Shown here in pieces: positions 52,885-61,104 of a stretch of DNA of 64,000 nt (position 1 is the stretch's first letter; each line of letters opens with the position of its first letter). Source of the DNA: Blautia caecimuris (lineage in GTDB: Bacteria > Bacillota > Clostridia > Lachnospirales > Lachnospiraceae); assembly GCF_024622975.1 (NCBI RefSeq), contig NZ_JANJZT010000017.1, positions 1 through 64,000 of the forward strand, in the 5' to 3' direction. The notes beneath the pieces were generated by a model. The model saw only the letters and a list, made by a program, of their open reading frames with translations, was not told the DNA's origin and ran no database searches. The position numbers were made by a program, and so were the translations under genes.

Positions 52885-53892
52885 ATGGAATACAGAATTT
52901 TAGGAAAAACAGGGCTGAAAATTTCCAGACTTGGATTTGGCGGAATCCCCATTCAGAGAATTGACGCTGAGGGAACAAAGAAACTGCTTCACGAAATGGT
53001 GAAAAAAGGAATCAATTATATTGATACGGCAAGAGGATATACAGTCAGCGAAGAATATCTGGGATATGCTATGGAAGGAATCCGTGATAAATTTGTGGTG
53101 GCAACCAAGTCTATGGCAAGGACAAAAGATGCTATGAGGGCAGATATTGAAACAAGCCTTGGAAATCTTCGTACAGATTATATTGACCTTTATCAGGTAC
53201 ATAATCCCAGCATGGAACAGCTGGAGCAGGTTATGGGAGAGGACGGAGCCCTCCAGGCTCTTCAGGAGGCAAAGGCAGAGGGAAAAATCGGGCATATCGG
53301 TCTTACTGCCCACTCCACAGCTGTTTTTGAAAAAGCTCTGGAACTTGACTGGGTGGAGACAATTATGTTCCCATATAATATCGTAGAAAATCAGGGAGAG
53401 GAACTGATTCGCCGCTGTACAGAAAAGAATATTGGATTTATTGATATGAAACCGCTGGCAGGAGGCGCTATTGAGGACGCATCACTTGCTCTTCGATATA
53501 TCTGTGCAAACAGAGATGTGACAGTAGTGATTCCGGGAATGGCAGAGATGACAGAACTGGATCAGAATATAAAAGCCTGTGAGGACGAAACTCCTCTTTC
53601 AGGAGAAGAGCTTCAGAAAATGGAAGAAATAAAACAACAGCTGGGAACAGATTTTTGCCGCAGATGTAATTACTGTGCCCCCTGCACTGTGGGAATTAAT
53701 ATTCCAAGTGTATTTCTGTTTGCCGGATATCTTCAGAGATATAATCTGGCAGACTGGGCAAAAGACCGTTACAGTACATTGCCGGTAAAGGCATCTGCAT
53801 GTATTGAATGCGGAGAGTGTGAGAAGAGATGTCCTTACCATCTTCCGATCAGAGAAAAACTGAAAAAATGCGCTGAGGATATGGGCGAGTAA
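52885..53892 (+). CDS. Aldo/keto reductase with C-terminal ferredoxin-like domain
   Basis: This 335-residue oxidoreductase has an AKR barrel with 'MEYRILGKTGLKISRLGFGGIPIQRI', catalytic Asp/Tyr in 'IDTARGYTVSE', Lys in 'VATKS' and 'IGLTAHS'. A C-terminal segment follows with two cysteine clusters: 'CRRCNYCAPC' and 'CIECGECEKRCPYHLP', the second a typical [4Fe-4S] motif. This fused type is common in strict anaerobes and probably exchanges electrons between NAD(P)H and iron-sulfur partners. AAGGAGAG precedes ATG 52885. Confidence 0.92.
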   Translation: MEYRILGKTGLKISRLGFGGIPIQRIDAEGTKKLLHEMVKKGINYIDTARGYTVSEEYLGYAMEGIRDKFVVATKSMARTKDAMRADIETSLGNLRTDYIDLYQVHNPSMEQLEQVMGEDGALQALQEAKAEGKIGHIGLTAHSTAVFEKALELDWVETIMFPYNIVENQGEELIRRCTEKNIGFIDMKPLAGGAIEDASLALRYICANRDVTVVIPGMAEMTELDQNIKACEDETPLSGEELQKMEEIKQQLGTDFCRRCNYCAPCTVGINIPSVFLFAGYLQRYNLADWAKDRYSTLPVKASACIECGECEKRCPYHLPIREKLKKCAEDMGE

Positions 53893-53904
53893 AATGTGAA
53901 AATG

Positions 53905-53956
53905 AAAAAGCTGCGGATGTACAGGAGAAATTTCCTGGAATTATCCACAGCTTTTT
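53905..53956. terminator. Bidirectional terminator
   Basis: AAAAAGCTG (53905-53913) pairs with CAGCTTTTT (53948-53956); GGAT/ATCC and CAGGA/TCCTG stems nest within. It separates the aldo/keto reductase gene (+) from nhaC (-). Confidence 0.85.
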
Positions 53957-53969
53957 ACTATGTATGGTT

Positions 53970-55292
53970 TTATTTGACTTTTTTTCTTCCGGGCTCAAAG
54001 AACATAAAGAACAGAGCGCTTACTAGAAGAATATACGGATAATAAAGATTTGGCATAATGTCAAAGGCTGACATTTCAAATCCAAGCTCTGCAGCAGTAG
54101 AAAGTGCGATCAGCATCTGAGCACCATAGGGGATCACTCCCTGGAATACACAGGAAAATGTGTCCAGGATGGAAGCGGTTGTCTGAGGCGTTACATCGTA
54201 TTCCTCTGCCATTTCCTTTGCAATGGGATTAGCCATAACAATGGCAACGGTATTGTTGGCTGTTGCAATATCCATAGCGCCTACAAGAAGTCCCATGCCC
54301 AGTTTTCCGCCCTTTTGAGTTTTAAAGATACGGCGGATAAAATTCAGAAGAGCAGTAAATCCGTCATACTTCTGGATCAGCGCACAGATGGCGGATACAA
54401 GAATAGCCACCATTGTGGTTTCATACATACCGGCAGCCCCGGTTCCCATATTTGCCAGAAGATCAGTTGCCTGAGTTGCGCCTGTTGCCAGAACAATTAC
54501 GGAACCGGAAACAATTCCAATGAGAAGAACTACAAAAACGTTGATACCGATAATCCCTCCCACCAGTACAAGTACATACGGAATAATTCGGATCAGATTG
54601 TAATCCTTGATAATTGCCGCACTGTCTGCACCGCCTGAAGTACGGATAAAAATAATTGCCAGGGTAACAAGAGCTGCAGGAAGCGCAATCTTAAAATTGG
54701 CACGGAATTTATCCTTCATTGCACATCCCTGTCCATTGCAGGCTGCGATGGTGGTATCGGAGATAAAAGAAAGATTGTCTCCAAACATAGCGCCTCCCAT
54801 AACAGCGCCCACGCACAGCGGAGCTGCAAAGCCGGAAGCTGTGGATACAGCAAGGGCAATAGGAGTAATAAGCGTGATGGTTCCGACTGAGGTTCCCATG
54901 GCAAGAGAAACAAAACAGCTTACCACAAACAGTACAATTACTGCAAAGCGTGCAGGAATCACAGAAAGAAGAAAATACGCTACGCTCTCAGCGCTTTCCC
55001 TTCCTACAACTCCCACAAAAATGCCTGCAACCATAAAAATCAGGATCATGGTAACAATATTCTTATCACCTACACCCTGTGCCATTACAGAAAGCTTTTC
55101 GTCAAAGCTTAATTTGGGGTTCTGGATACATGCAACCAGAAGAGCAGTCAGAAATGAAACCACAATGGGAATATTATAAAAGCCCATGGGAATTTTCAGA
55201 ACGTACTCGAAAAGAATTCCCAGTCCAAGATACATAACCAGGAATACTGCAATTGGAAGAAGTGCCTTCCAGTTTCCTTTCTTCATATTCAT
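53970..55292 (-). CDS. Na+/H+ antiporter, NhaC family
   Basis: This 440-residue membrane protein has about eleven helices. Family markers are 'VSCFVSLAMGTSVGTITLITPIALAVS', 'GAVMGGAMFGDNLSFISDTTIAACNGQGCAMKDKF' and 'GAMDIATANNTVAIVMANPIAKEMAEEYDV'. It may exchange Na+ for H+, or act as an amino-acid or organic-acid antiporter, as some relatives do. GGAAA precedes the start. Monocistronic on minus. Confidence 0.88.
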   Translation of the reverse strand: MNMKKGNWKALLPIAVFLVMYLGLGILFEYVLKIPMGFYNIPIVVSFLTALLVACIQNPKLSFDEKLSVMAQGVGDKNIVTMILIFMVAGIFVGVVGRESAESVAYFLLSVIPARFAVIVLFVVSCFVSLAMGTSVGTITLITPIALAVSTASGFAAPLCVGAVMGGAMFGDNLSFISDTTIAACNGQGCAMKDKFRANFKIALPAALVTLAIIFIRTSGGADSAAIIKDYNLIRIIPYVLVLVGGIIGINVFVVLLIGIVSGSVIVLATGATQATDLLANMGTGAAGMYETTMVAILVSAICALIQKYDGFTALLNFIRRIFKTQKGGKLGMGLLVGAMDIATANNTVAIVMANPIAKEMAEEYDVTPQTTASILDTFSCVFQGVIPYGAQMLIALSTAAELGFEMSAFDIMPNLYYPYILLVSALFFMFFEPGRKKVK

Positions 55293-55972
55293 TTTCCTCC
55301 ATAAAGTAACGTGCTTTCCGCCTGCAGATATATGCGGAAAGTATACTTCATTGTAACATTAAATATGCTGTGATACTACATAAAAATTATTTTTTTATTT
55401 ACTACTAAAATGCAAACTTAAATTCCACTCTTCGTATGGGCATGCCCCCTACACGCCAATAAAATTTAGTCTTACACATACACAATTTTGCTACATAAAT
55501 TACTTAATACAAAATCTGGCAAAACAGAATCTGTAATTTGCGAACATAAAAAGATTCTAAACTTGTGTATCCTATAAATCCAAAACAACAAGTATTTTGT
55601 ACACTTTTTTAACTTGTTCATTTGCAGATCAGTACATTCTGGCAAATAAAAACGCTTCGGGAGGATGCGATCCGAGACTGAAAAATATGACTGTCCATAG
55701 CAGTCTGCATCAGGCGCGTAAAGTGGAGGAAGTTGAGAAATCCAGGAAGTTCGAAGCGGATGCGTTCGTTTTATTCCCGGAAAAATAAAACTGGTAAGAC
55801 CAATTTGGGCGTTATTGACATGTTCTCTTAAGAAAAACAGATGGATATCAGTCAGTTTTCCTATTGTGTAAAAAAGGATATGTGCTATAATGAAAAACAC
55901 TGATTCTAAAGTTACAACAGTAACGTTTTAATGTATCAAATATTGAAGAATCCACAGAGAAGGAGACAGGAT
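55293..55972. other. Long intergenic region with repeat, no confident gene
   Basis: This 680-base gap between nhaC (-) and lrgA (+) contains the second copy of the dispersed repeat (55638-55675). Its open frames (63 codons on plus, about 140 on minus) lack ribosome binding sites and family features, so I do not call them. The sequence looks like decayed repeat DNA. Confidence 0.5.
55638..55675. repeat. Dispersed repeat copy B
   Basis: This segment matches 330-368 over about 38 bases with few differences (shared blocks CTGG-AAA-AAAA, ACGCT-CG and AGGATGC-ATC). See the copy near the window start. No other copy was found by eye. Confidence 0.5.
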
Positions 55973-56356
55973 ATGAAGTATATGAGACAATTCGGAATCA
56001 TTTTGGGTGTCACCTGTGCAGGAGAACTGATGAAATATTTTATTCCACTGCCGATTCCGGGAAGTATTTATGGCCTTTTGCTTATGTTTGTACTGCTTCT
56101 TACAAAAGTAATTAAGGTAGAAAATGTAAAGGATGTAGGAGAATTTCTGATTGAGATCATGCCATTGATGTTTATTCCTGCAGGTGTGGGGCTGATGGCA
56201 TCCTGGGGAGAGCTTCAGGGGTTTCTGGTACCTCTTCTTGTAATCACAGTATCCACCACTTTTATTGTTATTTTTGTGACTGGAAAAGTAACGGATTTTA
56301 TGATGGATCGAAAGGAAAAAACAAGCAGAAAGAACCGGAAAGTAAGGGAGGAGTGA
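55973..56356 (+). CDS. lrgA: LrgA/CidA family holin-like protein
   Basis: This 127-residue membrane protein with about four helices begins 'MKYMRQFGIILGVTCAGELMKYFIPLPIPGSIYGLLLMF', the strongly conserved LrgA motif, and ends in a basic tail. LrgA/CidA proteins act with LrgB in control of murein hydrolases or in small-metabolite (pyruvate-like) transport. AAGGAG precedes ATG 55973. LrgB follows after six bases. Confidence 0.92.
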   Translation: MKYMRQFGIILGVTCAGELMKYFIPLPIPGSIYGLLLMFVLLLTKVIKVENVKDVGEFLIEIMPLMFIPAGVGLMASWGELQGFLVPLLVITVSTTFIVIFVTGKVTDFMMDRKEKTSRKNRKVREE

Positions 56357-56362
56357 AAAAAG

Positions 56363-57055
56363 ATGGAAAATATAGTTCTTAATTCAGCAACACTGGGATT
56401 TGTGATCAGTCTTCTGGCATATGAGATCGGGCTTGCAATAAAGAAAAAATGGAAGCTGGCAATTTTAAATCCTCTTCTGATTTCCATTCTTCTGGTTATT
56501 GGAGTCCTGATCCTGTTTGGCGTAGATTACGACAGCTATAATGCCAGCGCACAATATTTAAGTTATCTTCTGACACCGGCAACCGTCTGCCTTGCTATTC
56601 CCCTGTATATTCAGCTGGATGTTCTGAAAAAAAATGTGGTTGCCATTATGGTGGGAATTTTATCAGGAGTGGCTGCAAGTATGGGAAGTATCCTGGCTAT
56701 GGCCATGGCATTTGGGCTGAGCCATAAAGAATATGTAACTCTTCTTCCAAAATCCATTACAACTGCTATTGGAATGGGAGTTTCTGAAGAACTGGGAGGA
56801 TATGTGACAATTTCAGTTGCCACGATTATTATAACAGGAGTTCTTGGCAATATTTTTGCAGAATCAGTATGTAAGCTTTTCCGTATTCGCCATGCAGTTT
56901 CCCGGGGGCTGGCGATCGGAACCGCAGCTCATGCAGTAGGAACTGCCAAAGCAATGGAAATGGGAGAAGTAGAAGGGGCTATGAGCAGCCTTGCGATTGT
57001 TGTGTGCGGACTTTGCACAGTGGTTGGAGCTTCGGTGTTCGCCGGTCTTTTGTGA
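56363..57055 (+). CDS. lrgB: LrgB/CidB family protein
   Basis: This 230-residue integral membrane partner of LrgA has conserved 'LSYLLTPATVCLAIPLYIQLDVLKKN', 'LLPKSITTAIGMGVSEELGG' and 'SRGLAIGTAAHAVGTAKAMEMGEVEGAMSSLAI'. GGGAGGAG lies before the ATG. The pair forms a complete lrgAB operon without a neighbouring LytTR regulator. Confidence 0.94.
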   Translation: MENIVLNSATLGFVISLLAYEIGLAIKKKWKLAILNPLLISILLVIGVLILFGVDYDSYNASAQYLSYLLTPATVCLAIPLYIQLDVLKKNVVAIMVGILSGVAASMGSILAMAMAFGLSHKEYVTLLPKSITTAIGMGVSEELGGYVTISVATIIITGVLGNIFAESVCKLFRIRHAVSRGLAIGTAAHAVGTAKAMEMGEVEGAMSSLAIVVCGLCTVVGASVFAGLL

Positions 57056-57147
57056 CATGGATCTACTGAAAAGTATAGATAAAAAGAAGCTTCAGATATG
57101 AAAAGATATTGTTGCAGTTAAGAGTTTGTAATCAAATCCGGCAAAAT

Positions 57148-57194
57148 AAAAAAGCCGTGAACCTATTGATTTTAGTAGGTTTCACGGCTTTTTT
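57148..57194 (-). terminator. Terminator of ssrA
   Basis: On the minus strand TTTCACGGCTTTTTT-type arms (57194-57176 and 57165-57148) form a stem of about 17 bp, immediately beyond the 3' end of tmRNA. A- and T-runs on both sides allow it to terminate lrgAB as well. Confidence 0.88.
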
Positions 57195-57543
57195 AGTGGA
57201 CCTGGCGGGAATTGAACCCGCGTCCGAAAGCCTATCCCTTGCGGCATCTCCCATCACAGTCGCTGATTTAACATTCCCTTGGCAGTACGCCCACCGACAG
57301 GCTTACTGCTTCAGTAGCTTCATAATACATCTACCGGGGCAAAGCTTACCCGGCAAGGTTTCTCACATAGTCGGCGCCAGATTCCTGATGTGTGAGTGCG
57401 TCAGGGCTGACGAGCAGCACTTAGGCTGCTAACGCGTACTGTTCGTTTGCGTTTATATTTAGGTTCCTGGTTGGTACGCAGTCCAAGAGTCTGCGGATGG
57501 CTTCCCCAACTTCAAAGCCCCCGTCGAAACCAGTACAAGCCCC
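57195..57543 (-). ncRNA. ssrA: Transfer-messenger RNA (tmRNA)
   Basis: The minus strand reads 5' GGGGCTTGTACTGGTTTCGAC at 57543 and ends with the T-arm GCGGG-TTCAATT-CCCGC and the acceptor strand CAGGTCC near 57197. The tag frame GCA AAC GAA CAG TAC GCG TTA GCA GCC TAA gives A-N-E-Q-Y-A-L-A-A-stop near 57456-57427, ending in the usual -LAA. A fully encoded CCA is not seen (genome reads CTA). The exact 3' end is approximate. tmRNA rescues stalled ribosomes and tags the product for ClpXP. Confidence 0.96.
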
Positions 57544-57595
57544 TGAAAATAAGATGACTTCTGGCAAACAGACGAACGTAAGCTTTTCTGTCCTT

Positions 57596-57624
57596 ATATT
57601 AGAAGAAATTCAGTTATATGTCAA
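57596..57624 (-). promoter_or_regulatory. ssrA promoter
   Basis: On the minus strand TTGACA (57624-57619), a 17-base spacer and TAATAT (57601-57596) form a strong sigma-A promoter, about 50 bases upstream of the mature tmRNA 5' end, leaving a short processed leader. Confidence 0.85.
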
Positions 57625-57786
57625 GGGTGGTTTTTCGTTTTAGTGCAGATTTTTTGTTTTGTTTTTTCCATTTATCTTCTGACTTGGGAAACAGCTGGTT
57701 CCGTTTTCATTAATCTGGTCAAAATATCTCCCAAATTGCTTCGGGTAATGGCAGCTTCATGGTATGCCCTGGGGGAAAGCTTTTGT

Positions 57787-58518
57787 TCAGGCATGGATAT
57801 CCCGATGTTTCATTTCCCATACAGATGCGGCGCTGAATATAACAGTAAACAGGCATACAGAAATAAAAAACGGCAGCATTTCACCGGACATGGTATTTTC
57901 GGATTTGTTGGCATTCATTCCGAGAAGCATCAGGCAGTAGGGCCAGAAGAGATCCGCTCCTTCGCTGTTCAGTACAGTGCCGAGAACGCTTCCTACCAGA
58001 CCAATAGCAATAGGTATGGAAAAACTCCGTATTTTCATAGAGAGAAAAAGCTGAAGAGCGCATATGGGAAGCGCTCCCACAGTACCCCGGAGAAGCCAGA
58101 AAAAAATATCAGGAGGGAATAACCCGGGAAGCCCGGCTATTTTTCCGCAGACCAGATATAAGATTCCTGTCCAGAGCTGTGTCAGCAGTGTGATTGTCAG
58201 GATAACTGTAAGTTTTGCGAAATAAATGCAGCATACAGGAACTGGGGCAGTCATAATGGAATTCCAGTTATTGTTTCGATGTTCCAGACGCCATAAGTAG
58301 GAGCAGTAAAGTCCGATCAGCGGTGCAAAAAAGAAACTGGCATAAAATAAAGTATGCTGTGTCCAGAGAGAATACCATTCTGATTTTAAAATTCCCAGAT
58401 TCTGAAGATAATTAAAGGTTCCCATAATTGCCGGAATAATGGGAATCAGAATACAGGCCGGCAGGATCAGTGAATGACGCAGTTTTTTGCGCTCAGCAAG
58501 AATACAGCGGGTAAGCAT
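57787..58518 (-). CDS. Lantibiotic-protection ABC permease, MutG-like (module 2)
   Basis: This 243-residue membrane protein begins 'LTRCILAERKKLRHSLIL', the charged start of MutG/LanG permeases, with about six helices. Typical internal parts are 'LEHRNNNWNSIMTAPVP' and 'PIAIGLVGSVLGTVLNSEG'. GGAGG precedes ATG 58518. It is the third gene of a LanF-E-G set on the minus strand. No lantibiotic biosynthesis gene is nearby. Confidence 0.9.
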   Translation of the reverse strand: MLTRCILAERKKLRHSLILPACILIPIIPAIMGTFNYLQNLGILKSEWYSLWTQHTLFYASFFFAPLIGLYCSYLWRLEHRNNNWNSIMTAPVPVCCIYFAKLTVILTITLLTQLWTGILYLVCGKIAGLPGLFPPDIFFWLLRGTVGALPICALQLFLSMKIRSFSIPIAIGLVGSVLGTVLNSEGADLFWPYCLMLLGMNANKSENTMSGEMLPFFISVCLFTVIFSAASVWEMKHRDIHA

Positions 58519-58521
58519 AGG

Positions 58522-59283
58522 TTAGACCTCCTTTTTTACAACGATCATGCGACAGATAAAATAGATGAAAACACCTGCCGCCAGAAAAAGCAAAAACCGG
58601 GACAACGGGAAGGAAAGCACATAATAATCAATAATTCTTGTATCAGGATCCCAGTTCATACCGACTACAGAAAAATTTGCGTAATAGCCCCAGAGAACCA
58701 GACGCGCTACAGGCTTTGGGAAAAACAGAGAAAAAAGCCCCAGGAAGCTGCCGCCAATTCCAATCCCCAGAGGAAGAAGCTGACTGTGGGACATCAGTGA
58801 CAGAGTCTGCTGTATGGAGAGAACCACAGTACTGACCGCAAAGGTTGTAATCAGATATATGAAAAATATAGAAGGACGGATGGTACCTAGATGGTTTACG
58901 GTTCCAAAGAAGAGAATCATAAGTCCCTGTCCAATAACAAAAACGGTTATATATCGGAGACAGTTCAGATATTTAAAGTCAAAAAAGCTTTCTTGCTTCT
59001 GCATAGTATAAAGAATTTTCAGGGTATCTCCTTTTACTTCCATATCACAGACCCGACTGGCAATCACAGAGATCATTAAGGGCATCAGAAGCGTGTTCAT
59101 GACAGGCAGATTGTAGAACAGCATCAGATACCCCTGTGAAAATTCAGAGGGTTTCATAGAACTAAGCTGCCACATGGTCCAAAGGATTTCAAAACCCAGA
59201 AAGCCCAGTGGAACAAGAAGAGCCTTTGTATGGCGGATCTTCTGGCGCTCTGCCCGTAGTTGTCTTGCTGTTATAGAAATCAT
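58522..59283 (-). CDS. Lantibiotic-protection ABC permease, MutE-like (module 2)
   Basis: This 253-residue permease has the N-terminal 'ARQLRAERQKIRHTKALLVPLGF' segment and about six helices. 'ISVIASRVCDMEVKGDTLKILYTMQKQ' is characteristic of MutE/EpiE. It overlaps the ATPase stop by four bases and is followed after three bases by the MutG-like gene, so the three are tightly coupled. Confidence 0.9.
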   Translation of the reverse strand: MISITARQLRAERQKIRHTKALLVPLGFLGFEILWTMWQLSSMKPSEFSQGYLMLFYNLPVMNTLLMPLMISVIASRVCDMEVKGDTLKILYTMQKQESFFDFKYLNCLRYITVFVIGQGLMILFFGTVNHLGTIRPSIFFIYLITTFAVSTVVLSIQQTLSLMSHSQLLPLGIGIGGSFLGLFSLFFPKPVARLVLWGYYANFSVVGMNWDPDTRIIDYYVLSFPLSRFLLFLAAGVFIYFICRMIVVKKEV

Positions 59284-60194
59284 AAGCTCACCTGCTTTCC
59301 TGTAAGATGAAGGAAAATCTCTTCAAGGCTCATCTGCTGTTCTTCCAGTCTTAAAATTCCAATACCGGAATTTACCAGAAGAGAAACTGCCTGCATGATC
59401 CGGTTGTCTTCCAGAGTATTCAGCATGATTCTGCCATTCTGCCAGTGGCAGGAGATACCGGAGTGCTTCAGGTATTGAAGGGCTGTCTGATCATCTGAGG
59501 TGTGAAGCAGCATTTTTGAACGGCTATGTTCATGAAGAACAGAAAGGCTGTCCTGAAAGATCAGTGCTCCCTGGTTGATAATTCCTACATGAGATGCCAT
59601 TTGGTCTATTTCTGAGAGAAGATGGCTTGAAATAAGAACTGTAATGCCCAGGGTCTCGGGCAGGGAACAGATCAGTTCTCTCATTTCCTGGATTCCGGCC
59701 GGATCCAGACCGTTGGTAGGCTCATCCAGAAGGAGAAGCTTTGGTTTTCCCAGAAGAGCTGCAGCCAGTCCAAGACGCTGCTTCATTCCAAGAGAATACT
59801 GACTGACTTTTTTGTTTTGCTGTTCTTCCATACGAACAATAGAAAGAACTCTGGAAATGTCTTTTTCCGGAACATTTTTCAGTGTACATATGATCTGCAG
59901 GTTTTCTTTTCCTGTAAGATGACCGTAATAAGCTGGCGATTCAATCAGAGATCCTGTATCTGAGAGGATGCTCAGACGGTTTCTGGAGCAGACTTCTTTT
60001 CCGAGAATCTGGATTTTGCCCTCTGTGGGTCTGATAAGCCCCAGAAGCATTTTTAGAGTTGTTGATTTTCCCGCGCCGTTTGGACCGAGAAAGCCATAAA
60101 TGCTTCCTCCGGGAATACGCAGATCCAACTGGCTTACAACTGTTTTGTCCTTGTATTTTTTTGTAAGAGAATTTGTGGTAATGACAGGTCCCAT
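59280..60194 (-). CDS. Lantibiotic-protection ABC ATPase, LanF/MutF-like (module 2)
   Basis: This 304-residue ATPase has Walker A 'GPNGAGKST', signature 'YSLGMKQRL', Walker B 'LLLLDEPTNGLDP' and switch 'LISSHLLSE'. It closely resembles the module 1 ATPase in architecture. GGAGG lies seven bases upstream of ATG 60194. It should power extrusion of lantibiotics from the membrane. Divergent from its regulator genes. Confidence 0.94.
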   Translation of the reverse strand: MGPVITTNSLTKKYKDKTVVSQLDLRIPGGSIYGFLGPNGAGKSTTLKMLLGLIRPTEGKIQILGKEVCSRNRLSILSDTGSLIESPAYYGHLTGKENLQIICTLKNVPEKDISRVLSIVRMEEQQNKKVSQYSLGMKQRLGLAAALLGKPKLLLLDEPTNGLDPAGIQEMRELICSLPETLGITVLISSHLLSEIDQMASHVGIINQGALIFQDSLSVLHEHSRSKMLLHTSDDQTALQYLKHSGISCHWQNGRIMLNTLEDNRIMQAVSLLVNSGIGILRLEEQQMSLEEIFLHLTGKQVSL

Positions 60195-60241
60195 ATAAAG
60201 TTCCTCCTGTAAAGTGAATTGTTATTTTCTGAACTGATTAC

Positions 60242-60295
60242 AGTATAAAATATCAGGCTTATGTGAGACTTAACAGTACCTTATTTTTAGCTTAA
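60242..60295 (-). promoter_or_regulatory. Phased operator and promoter of ABC module 2
   Basis: On the minus strand TTAAG (60295-60291), ATAAG (60284-60280), TTAAG (60273-60269) and ATAAG (60262-60258) are spaced exactly 11 bases. After the last box there are 10 bases and then -10 TATACT (60247-60242); there is no -35. This matches module 1 (7339-7391) in box sequence, 11-base phasing and 10-base gap, and predicts activation by a bound response regulator. Confidence 0.82.
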
Positions 60296-60381
60296 TTTTA
60301 TACAGGAGAAGTTGGAATGGGTACAAAAATAAATTATAATAGGAAAAGAAATGAAGAGGAGACAGACCGGAGGGAAATTTT

Positions 60382-61104
60382 ATGGACATATATGAACGAA
60401 AACTGATGCTTGTAGATGACAATCAGGAACTTCTGGAGATGATTGCAGACATTTTAAGACATAGCGGTTATAAAAATATAGTAAAAGCAAAATGCGTGCA
60501 GGAAGCTCTGACGGTTTTTCAGATGGAAAAGCCGGACATGGCAGTTTTGGATGTGATGCTGCCGGATGGAGACGGATTTCAGCTGTTTCAGAAGCTGAGA
60601 GAAAACTCAGAGATTCCCATTCTTTTTCTGTCTGCCAGAGATGAGGACAGAGACAGACTTTTTGGGCTGGGTCTGGGAGCTGACGATTATATTACCAAAC
60701 CATTTCTGCCGCCGGAGCTGGTGCTTAGAGTTACTGCCATACTAAAACGAACCTATCGTATGGAAAAAGAAAAAACTCAGGAGGAACATATTCTGCGTCT
60801 GGGCAGCCACGAAGTGCTGTTTGACTATGGGATTGTGCGTTTTCAGGGAAACGAGACTTCTCTTACGGCAAAAGAACTGGCATTGCTTTTAAAGCTGCAT
60901 GAAAACAGAGGCAGGATCGTTACCTTTGATGCTTTGTGTAATGCGGCCTGGGGAGACGGTTATTATGGGTATGAAAATACGCTGATGGTGCATATCCGGC
61001 ATCTGAGAGAAAAAATTGAGGAGGATCCCTCTCATCCGCAGTGGCTTCTTACTGTACGGGGACTGGGCTACCGGCTGGCAGAAGGAAAGGGAGAAAAGCC
61101 ATGA
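60382..61104 (+). CDS. OmpR/PhoB-type response regulator (module 2)
   Basis: This 240-residue regulator has a receiver with D12-D13, phosphoacceptor D57 ('AVLDVMLPDGDGF') and K in 'DYITKPFLPPEL', and a winged helix from about residue 140 ('TSLTAKELALLLKLHENRGRIVTFDALCN'). CGGAGGGA precedes ATG 60382. The stop overlaps the kinase start (ATGA). It likely binds the boxes at 60258-60295 and activates the LanFEG genes. Confidence 0.94.
   Translation: MDIYERKLMLVDDNQELLEMIADILRHSGYKNIVKAKCVQEALTVFQMEKPDMAVLDVMLPDGDGFQLFQKLRENSEIPILFLSARDEDRDRLFGLGLGADDYITKPFLPPELVLRVTAILKRTYRMEKEKTQEEHILRLGSHEVLFDYGIVRFQGNETSLTAKELALLLKLHENRGRIVTFDALCNAAWGDGYYGYENTLMVHIRHLREKIEEDPSHPQWLLTVRGLGYRLAEGKGEKP

Noticed and set aside
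55472-55900. Minus-strand frame of 142 codons in the nhaC-lrgA gap
   Set aside because: No ribosome binding site and no recognised domain; it overlaps the dispersed repeat and looks like decayed DNA. Kept only as an intergenic note.
57109-57432. 107-codon open frame on the plus strand
   Set aside because: It lies over the terminator and antisense to tmRNA; the tmRNA call explains the sequence, and the frame has no ribosome binding site.
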